Source of the DNA: Maridesulfovibrio sp. | GTDB lineage: Bacteria; Desulfobacterota; Desulfovibrionia; Desulfovibrionales; Desulfovibrionaceae | Assembly: GCF_963666665.1 (NCBI RefSeq) | Contig: NZ_OY762999.1 | Span: 928,501 to 992,500 of the forward strand | Direction of reading: 5' to 3' | DNA: 64,000 bases | In this document: positions 26,547 through 34,857 of the stretch, piece after piece | How the letters are laid out: each line of letters begins with the position of its first letter | How positions within the stretch are numbered: position 1 is the stretch's first letter | Notes under the pieces: generated by a model | The model's input: only the letters and a program-made list of their open reading frames with translations | Databases searched by the model: none | What the model was told of the DNA's origin: nothing | Translations under genes and position numbers: made by a program

Positions 26547-27332
26547 ATGCGATATCTTGTTTGGTCAGCAATATTTTTTGTCTTGTTCACATCAATAGCG
26601 AAAGCGGAAATAGTCAAGGTTGGCGGAACTGGATACTGGTCTCCATATTGTTACACCAGCCCGGATGATCCGTTAACGCTTAAAGGTTTTACTGTTGATT
26701 TTCTCAGGGAGGTTTTTTGTCGTCCTGAGGATGAACTGCAGTTTGTGGCACTCCCATGGAAAAGATGCTTGGTTATGCTGGAGAATAACGAGTTGGACCT
26801 TGTTTTGGATGGGAGTAAGGATTCCCCGAGGCTCAGGAATTTTTTGTTCTCGCGCAAAATATACCATTTGGACAATGCCTTGTTTTATCTGAAAAGCAGA
26901 TTTCCAAACGGGCCTCAAATCAAAGCTATAGCAGATATTGATAATTTTTCATTAGGAGGAGTTTTCGGCTTTAATTACAAAGTATACCCGTTTGATGTTT
27001 CCAGAGTTCAACAAGGGGCAAAAGATATTGAGACTATGCTTAAGATGCTTGAAAAACGGCGGTTCGAACTCGGGATTGGGTTTAAGCAGATAGTGTGTTC
27101 GCGCATGAGGTTAAATGGTCTTGACGGGGGAGACATCTCGTTTATCCGCATGCCGGGTGTTGATTCTTTACGGTTCTATGTTTTTGGCAATCATAATCCT
27201 AAAACTAGAAAGCTTATTGAGAGGATAAATTATGCATTACAGGAAATGGCGGCAGATGGTCGGCTTGCTGAACTTAAGCGTCAGTATGGGTTGCAGGGTA
27301 GCAAGAAAAAGGTGCTGCCTTTTAAGCGTTAA
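26547..27332 (+). CDS. Orphan periplasmic substrate-binding-like protein
   Basis: AAGGGGA ahead of ATG 26547 selects this start. After a signal peptide (YLVWSAIFFVLFTSIAKA) the 240-residue mature part has the type II binding-protein pattern: GTGYWSPYCY, GFTVDFLREVF, then LPWKRCLVMLENNELDLVLDGS with the WKRC segment also seen in the protein at 10041-10778. No transporter genes are near. It may feed a distant permease or a sensor kinase. It ends at a shared bidirectional terminator. Confidence 0.75.
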   Translation: MRYLVWSAIFFVLFTSIAKAEIVKVGGTGYWSPYCYTSPDDPLTLKGFTVDFLREVFCRPEDELQFVALPWKRCLVMLENNELDLVLDGSKDSPRLRNFLFSRKIYHLDNALFYLKSRFPNGPQIKAIADIDNFSLGGVFGFNYKVYPFDVSRVQQGAKDIETMLKMLEKRRFELGIGFKQIVCSRMRLNGLDGGDISFIRMPGVDSLRFYVFGNHNPKTRKLIERINYALQEMAADGRLAELKRQYGLQGSKKKVLPFKR

Positions 27333-27333
27333 A

Positions 27334-27375
27334 AAAATCCCCTCGTCAGCTTGGTTAGGCTGAAGAGGGGATTTT
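27334..27375. terminator. Bidirectional terminator between binding protein and ubiD genes
   Basis: AAAATCCCCTC (27334-27344) pairs with GAGGGGATTTT (27365-27375), with an inner TCAGC/GCTGA stem. A and T tracts flank both sides. Confidence 0.85.
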
Positions 27376-27383
27376 AAGTTCTT

Positions 27384-29222
27384 CTAAATTATACCATAAA
27401 GCGGTCCGCCGGATGCAGCCAGAGCATCAACACGTTTTTCAACTTCCGGATCAGGATCAAGCGGTGGTGCTTGGTAGGTTTTCATTCTGGCGTCTATAAT
27501 GACGGCTTTTTCTGTTCCCCAATGTTTGGCCTTGGTAAAGGCACCGGCTCCGTAAATATCTGTTGCCGGGTCGGAGCGGGTGAAGGTGACCCAGAGGAAG
27601 TTCTCCCAGTTCTTGGCAGTGAAATCAGGATCATCCACAACTACGATCATGGGGAATCCTTCGATTCCTTCGGCTTGTTTAAGCGCTTCGCCTAGTTTTT
27701 CCATTTGCGGGTCCTGCTCGCCTCTGGATGTATCGCTTTTGCGTCCTTTGATGAGCATTATTCCGGGAGCGAAAACCTTTGCTTCCCCGAAAGCGTCGGG
27801 CAGGGTGGGCAGGTGGGGCAGTTCTTTGGCCAGTTCTCGTTTTTTTGATCCGGCAGCGGCGAAGATCAGCTTGGAACCTTCGTTGAAGCCCATGCCGGAA
27901 TAATCGAGGGTGTCAATTGTGGTTCTGGTGATGAAGTGCAGGTCACGTTTAAGGTTGGCGCGTTCGAGCATGTGCTTAAAGAAGACCGGGATATTGTGGC
28001 AGTTCTTGCCATGCTCCATGTCTTCTTTGGCACCGATAAAAAGGTATTTGGCAAGGGCGGTCTGGGTGTTGCCCAGCAGGGCCATGCCGTTGGTCAGCAG
28101 TTCCTGCGGCTGGCGTTCTTCCGCGTAGGGTACGTAGCGTTCGCTGCCAACTGCCAGCAGCAGCGGATGGACCCCGGCGACGTCTACGGCATGAACTTCG
28201 TGCACACCGGTAAATACTGACGGAACCAGTTCGGAAGTCAATTCGTGGATGAAATCTCCGAACATGGTGTCTTCCTGCGGCGGGCGTCCTACTGTGGTGA
28301 AAGGCCAGATAGCATCGCTGCGGTGGTATACCTTATCAACTTTCAGTACAGGAAAATCGTGGGTCAGGCTGTAGTAGCCGATATGGTCACCGAACGGTCC
28401 CTCTGTTTTTTGTTCATTGCTGATAGTTCCGCAGATGCAGAAGTCCGCTTCAGCAGGGACAGGCAAACCATTGGGCCGCATGACCATCGGGATGCGGTGT
28501 CCGCCCAGTGCCCCGGCAAAGAATATCTCCGCAAGCCCTTCAGGGAGAGGCATTACAGCGGCGAGAGTCATGGACGGTGCTCCGCCGACAACAATATTCA
28601 CCTTGAGCCTTTCGCCTTTTTTCAATGCCTGAGCATGATGGTGTCCTATGCCGCGATGAATCTGGTAATGCAGGCCTACTTCTGTATTGTTGTATTCATT
28701 GCCGGAAAGTTGAACTCGGTACATGCCTATATTGGACCCTGCGAATCCGGGGTTTTCCGGACTTTCGGAGTAGACCTGCGGGAGGGTTACAAATGCTCCT
28801 CCGTCCATCGGCCACGATTTGAGCTGTGGTAGTTGGGCAAGGGTTGTTTCATTGGCGGTTACCGGGCCTTCGGAAAGTTTGCGCGGCAGAGTGTGATATG
28901 CAGTGCGCGGAGCGCCGAGGTATTGCCACGGTTTTTTGATGGCTTCCATGGGATACATTTTCAGCTTCATGAGCCGTTCCACGGTTTCGATGGTATCGCG
29001 AAAAATGAAATGCAGCCTTTCCTTGGTGCCGAAGATGTTGGCAGCCATGGGAAATTTGCAACCTTTCACGTTGGTGAAGAGTAGGGCAGGGCCGCCTGCC
29101 TGAAAGACACGCCTCTGGATAACTCCGGCTTCAATATTGGGGTCTATTTCCTGATCTATGCGTAGCAGGTCGCCTTTGGCTTCGAGTGCATCAAGGCATT
29201 CTTTCGTGTTCTTGTATCCCAT
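27384..29222 (-). CDS. UbiD-family decarboxylase
   Basis: UbiD proteins are prenylated-FMN-dependent (de)carboxylases of aromatic or unsaturated acids. The 612-residue length, the ERLHFIFRDT N-terminal region, GIGHHHAQ and the central EGPFGDHIGYYS with conserved Glu and Asp fit the family. In menaquinone makers using the futalosine route a UbiD-like protein acts late in the pathway, and Desulfovibrio uses that route; this assignment is only inference. It needs a UbiX flavin prenyltransferase, not seen in the window. AAGGAAAA precedes the ATG. Confidence 0.88.
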   Translation of the reverse strand: MGYKNTKECLDALEAKGDLLRIDQEIDPNIEAGVIQRRVFQAGGPALLFTNVKGCKFPMAANIFGTKERLHFIFRDTIETVERLMKLKMYPMEAIKKPWQYLGAPRTAYHTLPRKLSEGPVTANETTLAQLPQLKSWPMDGGAFVTLPQVYSESPENPGFAGSNIGMYRVQLSGNEYNNTEVGLHYQIHRGIGHHHAQALKKGERLKVNIVVGGAPSMTLAAVMPLPEGLAEIFFAGALGGHRIPMVMRPNGLPVPAEADFCICGTISNEQKTEGPFGDHIGYYSLTHDFPVLKVDKVYHRSDAIWPFTTVGRPPQEDTMFGDFIHELTSELVPSVFTGVHEVHAVDVAGVHPLLLAVGSERYVPYAEERQPQELLTNGMALLGNTQTALAKYLFIGAKEDMEHGKNCHNIPVFFKHMLERANLKRDLHFITRTTIDTLDYSGMGFNEGSKLIFAAAGSKKRELAKELPHLPTLPDAFGEAKVFAPGIMLIKGRKSDTSRGEQDPQMEKLGEALKQAEGIEGFPMIVVVDDPDFTAKNWENFLWVTFTRSDPATDIYGAGAFTKAKHWGTEKAVIIDARMKTYQAPPLDPDPEVEKRVDALAASGGPLYGII

Positions 29223-29300
29223 TATATTTTCCTTGTGGTCATTTTTTATTTGTGCGGCAGAGTGTATGGATTCGAGGGGCGGGAATCAAGTTTAATCGGA

Positions 29301-29333
29301 CACAAAAAGAGCCTGCCGGATGAGGACAGGCTC
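29301..29333 (-). terminator. Terminator of the PH-domain protein gene
   Basis: On the minus strand GAGCCTG and CAGGCTC form a stem that is followed by TTTTTGTG. It lies about 35 bases after the stop at 29368. Confidence 0.75.
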
Positions 29334-29367
29334 AGAATGCCGATAAAGTACAAGCTGTAGCGGAATC

Positions 29368-29745
29368 TTATTTCAGAATCTTATTTGCGAGCAGTTTTTG
29401 AATGCCTACAACATCGCTGCCTTTCTTCAGTTCCTTGATGATTGGTTCGCGACGTCCTGAAACCCACATTTTGAGTTCGGAGTCCATGTCAAAATGGCCT
29501 GCAGTCTCCACGGAAAAGGTGGAGATGGATTTGTAGGGGATGGACAAATATTCCACTTTTTTTCCGGTCAGGCCTTGTTTATCGATGAGAATCAGTCTGC
29601 CGGAAGTAAAAACATACATGTCACGGATGACTTTGAAAGCCCGTTCAACTCTTTCGGTGTCTCCCAGTATCGGGGAGAGTTCTTCCTGTACATCGTCTAT
29701 GTTTATTTCGGAGGCATTGCCCATTAATCCATCAAGAATTCCCAT
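29368..29745 (-). CDS. Bacterial PH-domain protein (bPH_1/DUF1696-like)
   Basis: The 125-residue cytoplasmic protein matches bacterial pleckstrin-homology-like proteins: a helical start (ILDGLMGNASEINIDDVQ), strands MYVFTSGRLILIDKQGLTGKK and YLSIPYKSISTFSVETAG, then LKMWVSGRREPI and a C-terminal helix. These proteins form oligomeric rings of unclear function and may respond to envelope stress. GGAG precedes the ATG. It stands alone with a terminator and is transcribed toward ubiD. Confidence 0.85.
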   Translation of the reverse strand: MGILDGLMGNASEINIDDVQEELSPILGDTERVERAFKVIRDMYVFTSGRLILIDKQGLTGKKVEYLSIPYKSISTFSVETAGHFDMDSELKMWVSGRREPIIKELKKGSDVVGIQKLLANKILK

Positions 29746-29814
29746 AATTTCTCCATTGTGTTTTCGGCTTGAAGCCGTTTTTTGGATTTAATTATAGGAT
29801 AAATTTAAGCAAAA

Positions 29815-30678
29815 TCAATTACTTTTCAATGGGAATAGATTTGATGAGTATTTTTCGTGCAAGCCTATCATCTTTTCGGGAAGGTATTGCTGGTATTTTT
29901 TCTTGTATTTTTCTTCATATTGCCCGTTGATAATGTGATTTACTTTGCTGATGATTCTCTTGCCCCACTTATTTTTAGTGCACCCGACATAGCTTAAAAT
30001 GTACTCGGGCATTTCGCGAATGGGTATAAAAATGAACTTGTCTTCAATGAGTTTTTGAGAAACAAGCCATTGTAATTCATGGGGAAAGCCTATGGCATAG
30101 TCTATGGTTCGTTTAGCTTGGATATTTTTTGCCAATGTTTCAAGTAAGTCCATTTTATAGTGGACAATAATTTTTCGGGATTTTTTATTGTTGTCCACAA
30201 TCTTGTCTACCATGCCCCCGTAGCGGCGTCCTTTGGAAATTCCCATACGCATGTGGGAAGTCTTGAACAGGTCATTTATGGAGATGAAGCCTTGTGCATC
30301 TATGAAAGGTTTGAATTCATCTAATTTTGATTTCAGGGTAATTACCCCATTTGAAATATAGGGCATTACCGGCTTGCTGAATTCAATGTATTTTTCCCGC
30401 TCCTTAGTCTTCAGCATTGTCACACAACAACCGTTGTTTTCAGAAAGCTGTTTTAGAATACGGCCATAGTTGGCTATGTGTTCCAAGTGTTCGTATTCGG
30501 GGAGGGCATTTTGTAGCTTGTCTTCCAGATAATTTTCATGACCCTTGCCTTTCATTTCTCCGCACATGATGCTCGAAGGAGGAAAGTCCGCATGATACCA
30601 GTTAATGACGTTTTCAGCCTGAACCGGTGCAGTGATAACCAATGATAAATAAATAATGACTATAAATATGTGCTTCAT
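29815..30678 (-). CDS. Orphan substrate-binding-like exported protein (TIGR02285-like)
   Basis: The 287-residue product has a signal peptide (FIVIIYLSLVITAPVQA) and a mature part resembling periplasmic binding proteins of the TIGR02285 type: INWYHADFPPSSIM, then KTKEREKYIEFSKP and GISKGRRYGG. No permease or ATPase accompanies it. It is the third orphan binding-like protein in the window. The region is AT-richer than its neighbours, and the Shine-Dalgarno is weak. Ligand unknown. Confidence 0.7.
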   Translation of the reverse strand: MKHIFIVIIYLSLVITAPVQAENVINWYHADFPPSSIMCGEMKGKGHENYLEDKLQNALPEYEHLEHIANYGRILKQLSENNGCCVTMLKTKEREKYIEFSKPVMPYISNGVITLKSKLDEFKPFIDAQGFISINDLFKTSHMRMGISKGRRYGGMVDKIVDNNKKSRKIIVHYKMDLLETLAKNIQAKRTIDYAIGFPHELQWLVSQKLIEDKFIFIPIREMPEYILSYVGCTKNKWGKRIISKVNHIINGQYEEKYKKKYQQYLPEKMIGLHEKYSSNLFPLKSN

Positions 30679-30863
30679 TATAATTTTATTGGGTATGCAA
30701 GGTTAAATTGTGTTATGCAATTAAACCTTATCCGTTTTTTTGTATGAAGTCAGTATTTAATTCTCAAAATTAAGACAGAGATGTCAGAAAGTTCTCCATG
30801 TGCCGCGAGGTGAGAGTGTTTTTATTCTTGATGCATAGTTATCGGGAGTGATACTCAGCTGCT

Positions 30864-31754
30864 ATGAAAGAGAACCATACAATGCATAAAGCAGAAGAAT
30901 TGATCGGCATTGAGTCGAATTTTAAAATATATCCGTTCACCGATGGCACTGGCTGCCCTATAAGTGATGTTAAGGAACCTCATTTACATGATTTTTATGT
31001 GCTCCATTACGTTTCAACTGGGAGCGGAAGTTGTGTTATCGATTTTGAGACCTATGATATTCTTCCCGGTTCTTTATATTTTGTTTCTCCAGGACAATTG
31101 CACTTATGGAATCCGGAAGGCGAGGTGGACGGTTTTGTGATGGTTTTTACCGATGATTTTCTCAAGTCACCGGAAGCTCCAATTCATTGCGCTTATGAGC
31201 TGGAGTTTTTTAACAGCGTGGTAAATTCCCCCATGTTCATGCTTTCCACTGAGCAGAAAGTCGAATTGTCATGGGTTATGTCTAATCTTTGTCGGGAATT
31301 CAGTGCTAGAAAGTCCGGATTTGAAACTGTATTGAGGTCATATTTTCATATTCTTATGGTCAGCTTGCAGCGTATGTTTGCTGATCGGCTGCAGCGCCCC
31401 GGTGCACGTGTAGAAAATCCTATGGTTCGGGAATTCAAAAAACTTGTCTCCGCTGATCACAGTCCTCAGCTGCGGGTTCAGGATTATGCTGAAAGGATGA
31501 ATGTGAGTGTAAGCAGGCTTAGCGCTGTAATTAAAGAAGTTACCAGTATGACTCCGGGCCAGATAGTCCGTAACGAGTTGATCCTTACAGCCAAGCGTAT
31601 GCTGGCAAATTCCGATAAGAATGTTTCTGAAATATGCTATGAGCTTAAATTCGAAGACCCTTCGTACTTCGGTAGGTTCTTCAAACGTGAAACCGGCTTC
31701 ACTCCGTCTGTTTTCCGGGAGCACGTAAGAGGAAAGTACCAGCAATTGGTATAA
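30864..31754 (+). CDS. AraC-family transcriptional regulator
   Basis: The 296-residue protein has an N-terminal cupin-like sensor domain (HLHDFYVLHYVSTGSGSC, then LPGSLYFVSPGQLHLW) and a C-terminal pair of helix-turn-helix motifs: VQDYAERMNVSVSRLSAVIKE and NVSEICYELKFEDPSYFGR, ending GFTPSVFRE. This layout binds small effectors and direct-repeat DNA sites. The downstream gene (31826, PNPOx-ferredoxin protein) is the likely target. An alternative start is ATG 30882. Confidence 0.9.
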   Translation: MKENHTMHKAEELIGIESNFKIYPFTDGTGCPISDVKEPHLHDFYVLHYVSTGSGSCVIDFETYDILPGSLYFVSPGQLHLWNPEGEVDGFVMVFTDDFLKSPEAPIHCAYELEFFNSVVNSPMFMLSTEQKVELSWVMSNLCREFSARKSGFETVLRSYFHILMVSLQRMFADRLQRPGARVENPMVREFKKLVSADHSPQLRVQDYAERMNVSVSRLSAVIKEVTSMTPGQIVRNELILTAKRMLANSDKNVSEICYELKFEDPSYFGRFFKRETGFTPSVFREHVRGKYQQLV

Positions 31755-31825
31755 ATTCACCTTCGTATCAAAGGGATCATGGGCTAAGCTATTTGCAGTT
31801 AATTTTTGCAGAAAGGAGATAGTTC

Positions 31826-32329
31826 ATGAATTTAAAAGATATCACTAAAGCAGCTGAGAAAATCGGCTGCTTATCTGTCACTACCCTTGATGGTGGGATA
31901 ATGCACAGCAGGATAATCAGTCTTTGCGGTGGTGACGATGAAGGGCTTTATTTCCTGACTATGGACGTTAAGCCTTTTTACCGTCAGCTCATAGCTAACC
32001 CCCAAGTTTCCATGTGCGGAATCTACCCCACCAGCCGCAAGGAAGGAAAGAACAGTGACGGCCAGCCTTATTTCCCTCCGGGGTATACCTTAAGGATTAC
32101 CGGGGAAGCCCGTGAAGTTTCCATGGATGAATTGCGTGAAAAGGCTGAGGCCGGAATGCGTATTGATCCCGAAAAATGCATTGCCTGCGGCGAATGTTTT
32201 GAGGCCTGTACATTCAAGGCGATTGTTCCGGGAGATGTCTACCGGGTAGACGGTTCCCGGTGCGACGAATGCGGAAGCTGCGTTTTGGCCTGTCCGGTTG
32301 AAGCTATTGCTCTCTCACAGACTATATAA
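31826..32329 (+). CDS. Flavin-binding pyridoxamine-oxidase-like protein fused to a 2[4Fe-4S] ferredoxin
   Basis: The 167-residue protein joins an N-terminal PNPOx-like flavin split barrel (residues ~1-105; SVTTLDGGIMHSRIIS, FYRQLIANPQVSMCG) to a C-terminal ferredoxin with two cluster motifs, CIACGECFEAC and CDECGSCVLACP. Such fusions are common in strict anaerobes and probably pass electrons to a flavin-bound substrate; no substrate is known. AAGGAGA lies ahead of the ATG. It follows the AraC gene by 70 bases and ends at a terminator. Confidence 0.88.
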   Translation: MNLKDITKAAEKIGCLSVTTLDGGIMHSRIISLCGGDDEGLYFLTMDVKPFYRQLIANPQVSMCGIYPTSRKEGKNSDGQPYFPPGYTLRITGEAREVSMDELREKAEAGMRIDPEKCIACGECFEACTFKAIVPGDVYRVDGSRCDECGSCVLACPVEAIALSQTI

Positions 32330-32364
32330 ATTTTTACATTCCAAATAATAAGGGACGTTGTAAT

Positions 32365-32394
32365 GGCATAGGAATTACTCCTGTGCCTTTTTTT
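32365..32394 (+). terminator. Terminator after the PNPOx-ferredoxin gene
   Basis: GGCATAGGA pairs with TCCTGTGCC (one G-T wobble) around a 5-base loop, followed by seven T. Confidence 0.8.
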
Positions 32395-32450
32395 GTGTGT
32401 TTAGGCGTACGGTGGCTCTTATGTGATTTCTCCTCCTTGTGAATTGTTGC

Positions 32451-32494
32451 TTGACACATTGTGCCACTTTAAATATTTAGTTGCGTAACGCAAC
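32451..32494 (+). promoter_or_regulatory. Promoter and palindromic operator of the MarR-GNAT gene
   Basis: TTGACA at 32451-32456 and TATTTA at 32474-32479 are 17 bases apart. Immediately downstream is the 15-base perfect palindrome GTTGCGTAACGCAAC (32480-32494), covering the expected transcription start. The spacing suits repression by a MarR-type dimer, most simply by the product of the gene 23 bases away. Confidence 0.65.
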
Positions 32495-32517
32495 CAAATT
32501 CAATGGAGGGATAGAAA

Positions 32518-33441
32518 ATGGATAATGATCAGGTCCGGCAGGTGAGACAATATTCACGCAGTCTTGCTCGTGAATGGAAGTTGGTCGCAAACCGCGCGTG
32601 TTCGGAAGGGCTGAGTGTGTCTGAGGCACATTCACTTATTGAATTGTCAACTGTTGAGTCATTTTCTGTTCAGGAAGTGGCTGACTTGTTGCTTATAGAC
32701 AAGTCCAATGCGAGCCGGGCTCTCAAGGCGCTGGGAAATCAAGGATTTGTTGAATTTAGAGCAAGTAATGCGGATCGAAGAGCTAAAAAGGTGTTCATTA
32801 CTGATGCCGGTAGGAAGCAAGTCACACAGGTGCATGCCGAAGCCGATGAGCAGGTTGGGTGTGCTTTGGGAATGCTCGGTGTTCGTGAGCGGGAGATCGT
32901 AGAGCTGGGTTTGCAGACTTATGCCAAGGCTCTTCGTTATTGCAGATTACAGGAAGGTTTTTCCATACGTCCTATAGTGGCTGAGGATGATCCTGCTGTT
33001 GCGCGTGTTATACGCCTTGTTTCGGAGGAATATGGTTTGCGTGCTGAGGACGGATATGCTGTTGGTGATCCTTCTGTTGATCATATGAGCAGTGCTTATG
33101 CAGATAAAGGAGGTTGTTATTGGGTGGTTGAGAGCAAGGGACGCGTTGTTGGTGGAGGCGGAGTTGCGGCTTTACAGGGGGGCGATGGTCATGTTTGTGA
33201 GTTGCAGAAAATGTATTATACTTCTGAGTGCCGTGGTAGGGGGCTGGGCAGGAAGTTGGTTCTCATGGCTTTGGAATTTGCTCGAAGTTTTGGTTATGAG
33301 GCTTGTTATCTCGAAACTACAGGTGAGCTGCGTGAGGCCATATCGCTCTATGAAGCTTTAGGATTTGAACGTCAGAAAGATTTGTTAGGAGATACCGGAC
33401 ACGAAGTTTGTGAACTCCGCTATCTATATAGGTTTGGTTAA
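32518..33441 (+). CDS. MarR-family regulator fused to a GNAT acetyltransferase
   Basis: The 307-residue protein has a winged-helix MarR domain (residues ~1-145: SVSEAHSLIELSTVE, SVQEVADLLLIDKSNASRAL, VEFRASNADRRAKKVFIT) followed by a GNAT domain (~150-307) with the acetyl-CoA loop ECRGRGLGRKLV and a C-terminal SLYEALGFERQ. It likely acetylates an unknown substrate and controls its own gene through the palindrome at 32480-32494. GGAGGG precedes the ATG. No second structural gene is linked. Confidence 0.92.
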   Translation: MDNDQVRQVRQYSRSLAREWKLVANRACSEGLSVSEAHSLIELSTVESFSVQEVADLLLIDKSNASRALKALGNQGFVEFRASNADRRAKKVFITDAGRKQVTQVHAEADEQVGCALGMLGVREREIVELGLQTYAKALRYCRLQEGFSIRPIVAEDDPAVARVIRLVSEEYGLRAEDGYAVGDPSVDHMSSAYADKGGCYWVVESKGRVVGGGGVAALQGGDGHVCELQKMYYTSECRGRGLGRKLVLMALEFARSFGYEACYLETTGELREAISLYEALGFERQKDLLGDTGHEVCELRYLYRFG

Positions 33442-33558
33442 TTCCGCGCTTTTTGTGTGTTGGATGAGATTGTGATTCAGGTAAGATCAGGCCGTTCCTT
33501 AAAATTCATATTTGACTTGTGGCGGGGCAGTACTTAATTTCTCTGCAAGGAGAAAGTG

Positions 33559-34263
33559 ATGTTTCATGGAAAAGTAAGGGCGGTAGCTTTTGATGCTGAT
33601 GATACCCTGTGGGTGAATGAACCTTTTTTCGACAGGGCAAAGGCAGAAATTGCTGAAATGATGTCTGTTTATATTGCGCCGGAAAAGTTTACGCAGATTT
33701 TGGAAAAGACCCAGTCCCGTAATGTGGCCGTGTTCGGGTACGGGGTAAAGTGTTTTGTTATTTCCATGATTGAGGCGGCAAATGCCGTTGCTCCGGATAG
33801 GATAAAAAGCTTTGAAATTGAACGCATCATTGCTCTTGGCCGGTCTATGCTGACTGCTCCTGTGGAACCTATTGCAGGGGTCGAAGAGGTGTTGCGAACT
33901 TTGGGCAGTGACTACGAGCTGCTTATGATTACCAAGGGTGATGTGGCTGAACAGCAACGCAAAATCAGTCTTTCCGGTATGTCCGTGTATTTTGATCACA
34001 TAGAGATTCTTGCCGAGAAAGACAAAGCTGCATATGAGCGGATTCTTCATAAGCACAGCATTCGGCATGATGAATTTCTCATGGTCGGGAATTCCGTGAA
34101 ATCAGACATTCTTCCGGTTGTGGGGATTGGCGGAAGTGCTGTACATATTCCATTCCATACTACTTGGGTCCATGAAGTTGCCTGTGAAGATGACCTTTGC
34201 GGACGTGAGTATGTAGAAATCAGCAAGGCAGGAGAATTATTGCCATTGTTGATGAGTTCATAG
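33559..34263 (+). CDS. HAD-superfamily hydrolase
   Basis: The 234-residue protein begins with the HAD catalytic motif AFDADDTLW (nucleophile and acid/base Asp), has motif II Thr in LLMITKGD, a Lys in AEKDKAAYERI and motif IV VGNSVKSD. A helical cap lies between motifs I and II, as in small phosphatases such as the YjjG/phosphoglycolate group. AAGGAG places the start at ATG 33559 rather than GTG 33556. Substrate unknown. Confidence 0.88.
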   Translation: MFHGKVRAVAFDADDTLWVNEPFFDRAKAEIAEMMSVYIAPEKFTQILEKTQSRNVAVFGYGVKCFVISMIEAANAVAPDRIKSFEIERIIALGRSMLTAPVEPIAGVEEVLRTLGSDYELLMITKGDVAEQQRKISLSGMSVYFDHIEILAEKDKAAYERILHKHSIRHDEFLMVGNSVKSDILPVVGIGGSAVHIPFHTTWVHEVACEDDLCGREYVEISKAGELLPLLMSS

Positions 34264-34417
34264 CCTGAAGGATTCGTTTCGTAATTTTATACGGCAATTA
34301 ATCACTTTCATTCTCTTGCAATGAATGTTAATAAGCCGTTGCTTACGCACTAAGGGATGCCGTTTGTGTTTCATAGTGCGTATTTGTATTAAAATATCAA
34401 TATATAAGGTGATAGCA

Positions 34418-34801
34418 TTGTCTCAGCCTACTGAAAAAAGTGTAAAATTGATCTCCAATTATGTGGAGAAGTATTGTGAACGTACCGGATTGAACCTTCA
34501 TCCCATGAAGGATGTTTCCGAAGCCGTGACCACCGGTCTGGCCATGCATCTTGATGATCTTAATCGTCCTCTTTGTCCCTGTCGGTTTTACCCCGATAAG
34601 CAGCAGGCGGTTGCAGAGCGTGAATGGCTGTGTCCCTGCTCAGATATGAAGAACTACAAGTACTGTCACTGTATGCTTTTTGTTAATGAGGAAGGTATGC
34701 CCGTAACTGAGCATCTTCCTGAAGATCATGAAGGCCGACAGACCTATGGCGATATCGCAGACCCCGCTCCGGAAAAGATGCATCGCAAGCTGCCTAACTA
34801 G
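34418..34801 (+). CDS. Ferredoxin-thioredoxin reductase catalytic subunit
   Basis: The exact FTR signature CPC-X16-CPC-X8-CHC is present, giving the ligands of a [4Fe-4S] cluster and the redox disulfide. The enzyme passes electrons from ferredoxin to thioredoxin. I start at TTG 34418 with AAGGTGAT ahead, giving 127 residues; the frame is open further upstream without similarity. The variable subunit is not encoded nearby, as in other anaerobes where the catalytic subunit occurs alone or with a rubredoxin-like partner. Confidence 0.9.
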   Translation: MSQPTEKSVKLISNYVEKYCERTGLNLHPMKDVSEAVTTGLAMHLDDLNRPLCPCRFYPDKQQAVAEREWLCPCSDMKNYKYCHCMLFVNEEGMPVTEHLPEDHEGRQTYGDIADPAPEKMHRKLPN

Positions 34802-34821
34802 GCAATATAAGTATAAATAGA

Positions 34822-34857
34822 AAAGGACACATGCTTTATAGCTTGTGTCCTTTTTTT
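34822..34857 (+). terminator. Terminator of the FTR gene
   Basis: AAAGGACACA (34822-34831) pairs with TGTGTCCTTT (34844-34853), followed by a T run that reaches the stop codon of the convergent gene. Confidence 0.88.

Noticed and set aside
34325..34417. N-terminal extension of the FTR gene
   Set aside because: The extra residues are Cys/Ile-rich with no family match; AAGGTGAT points to TTG 34418.
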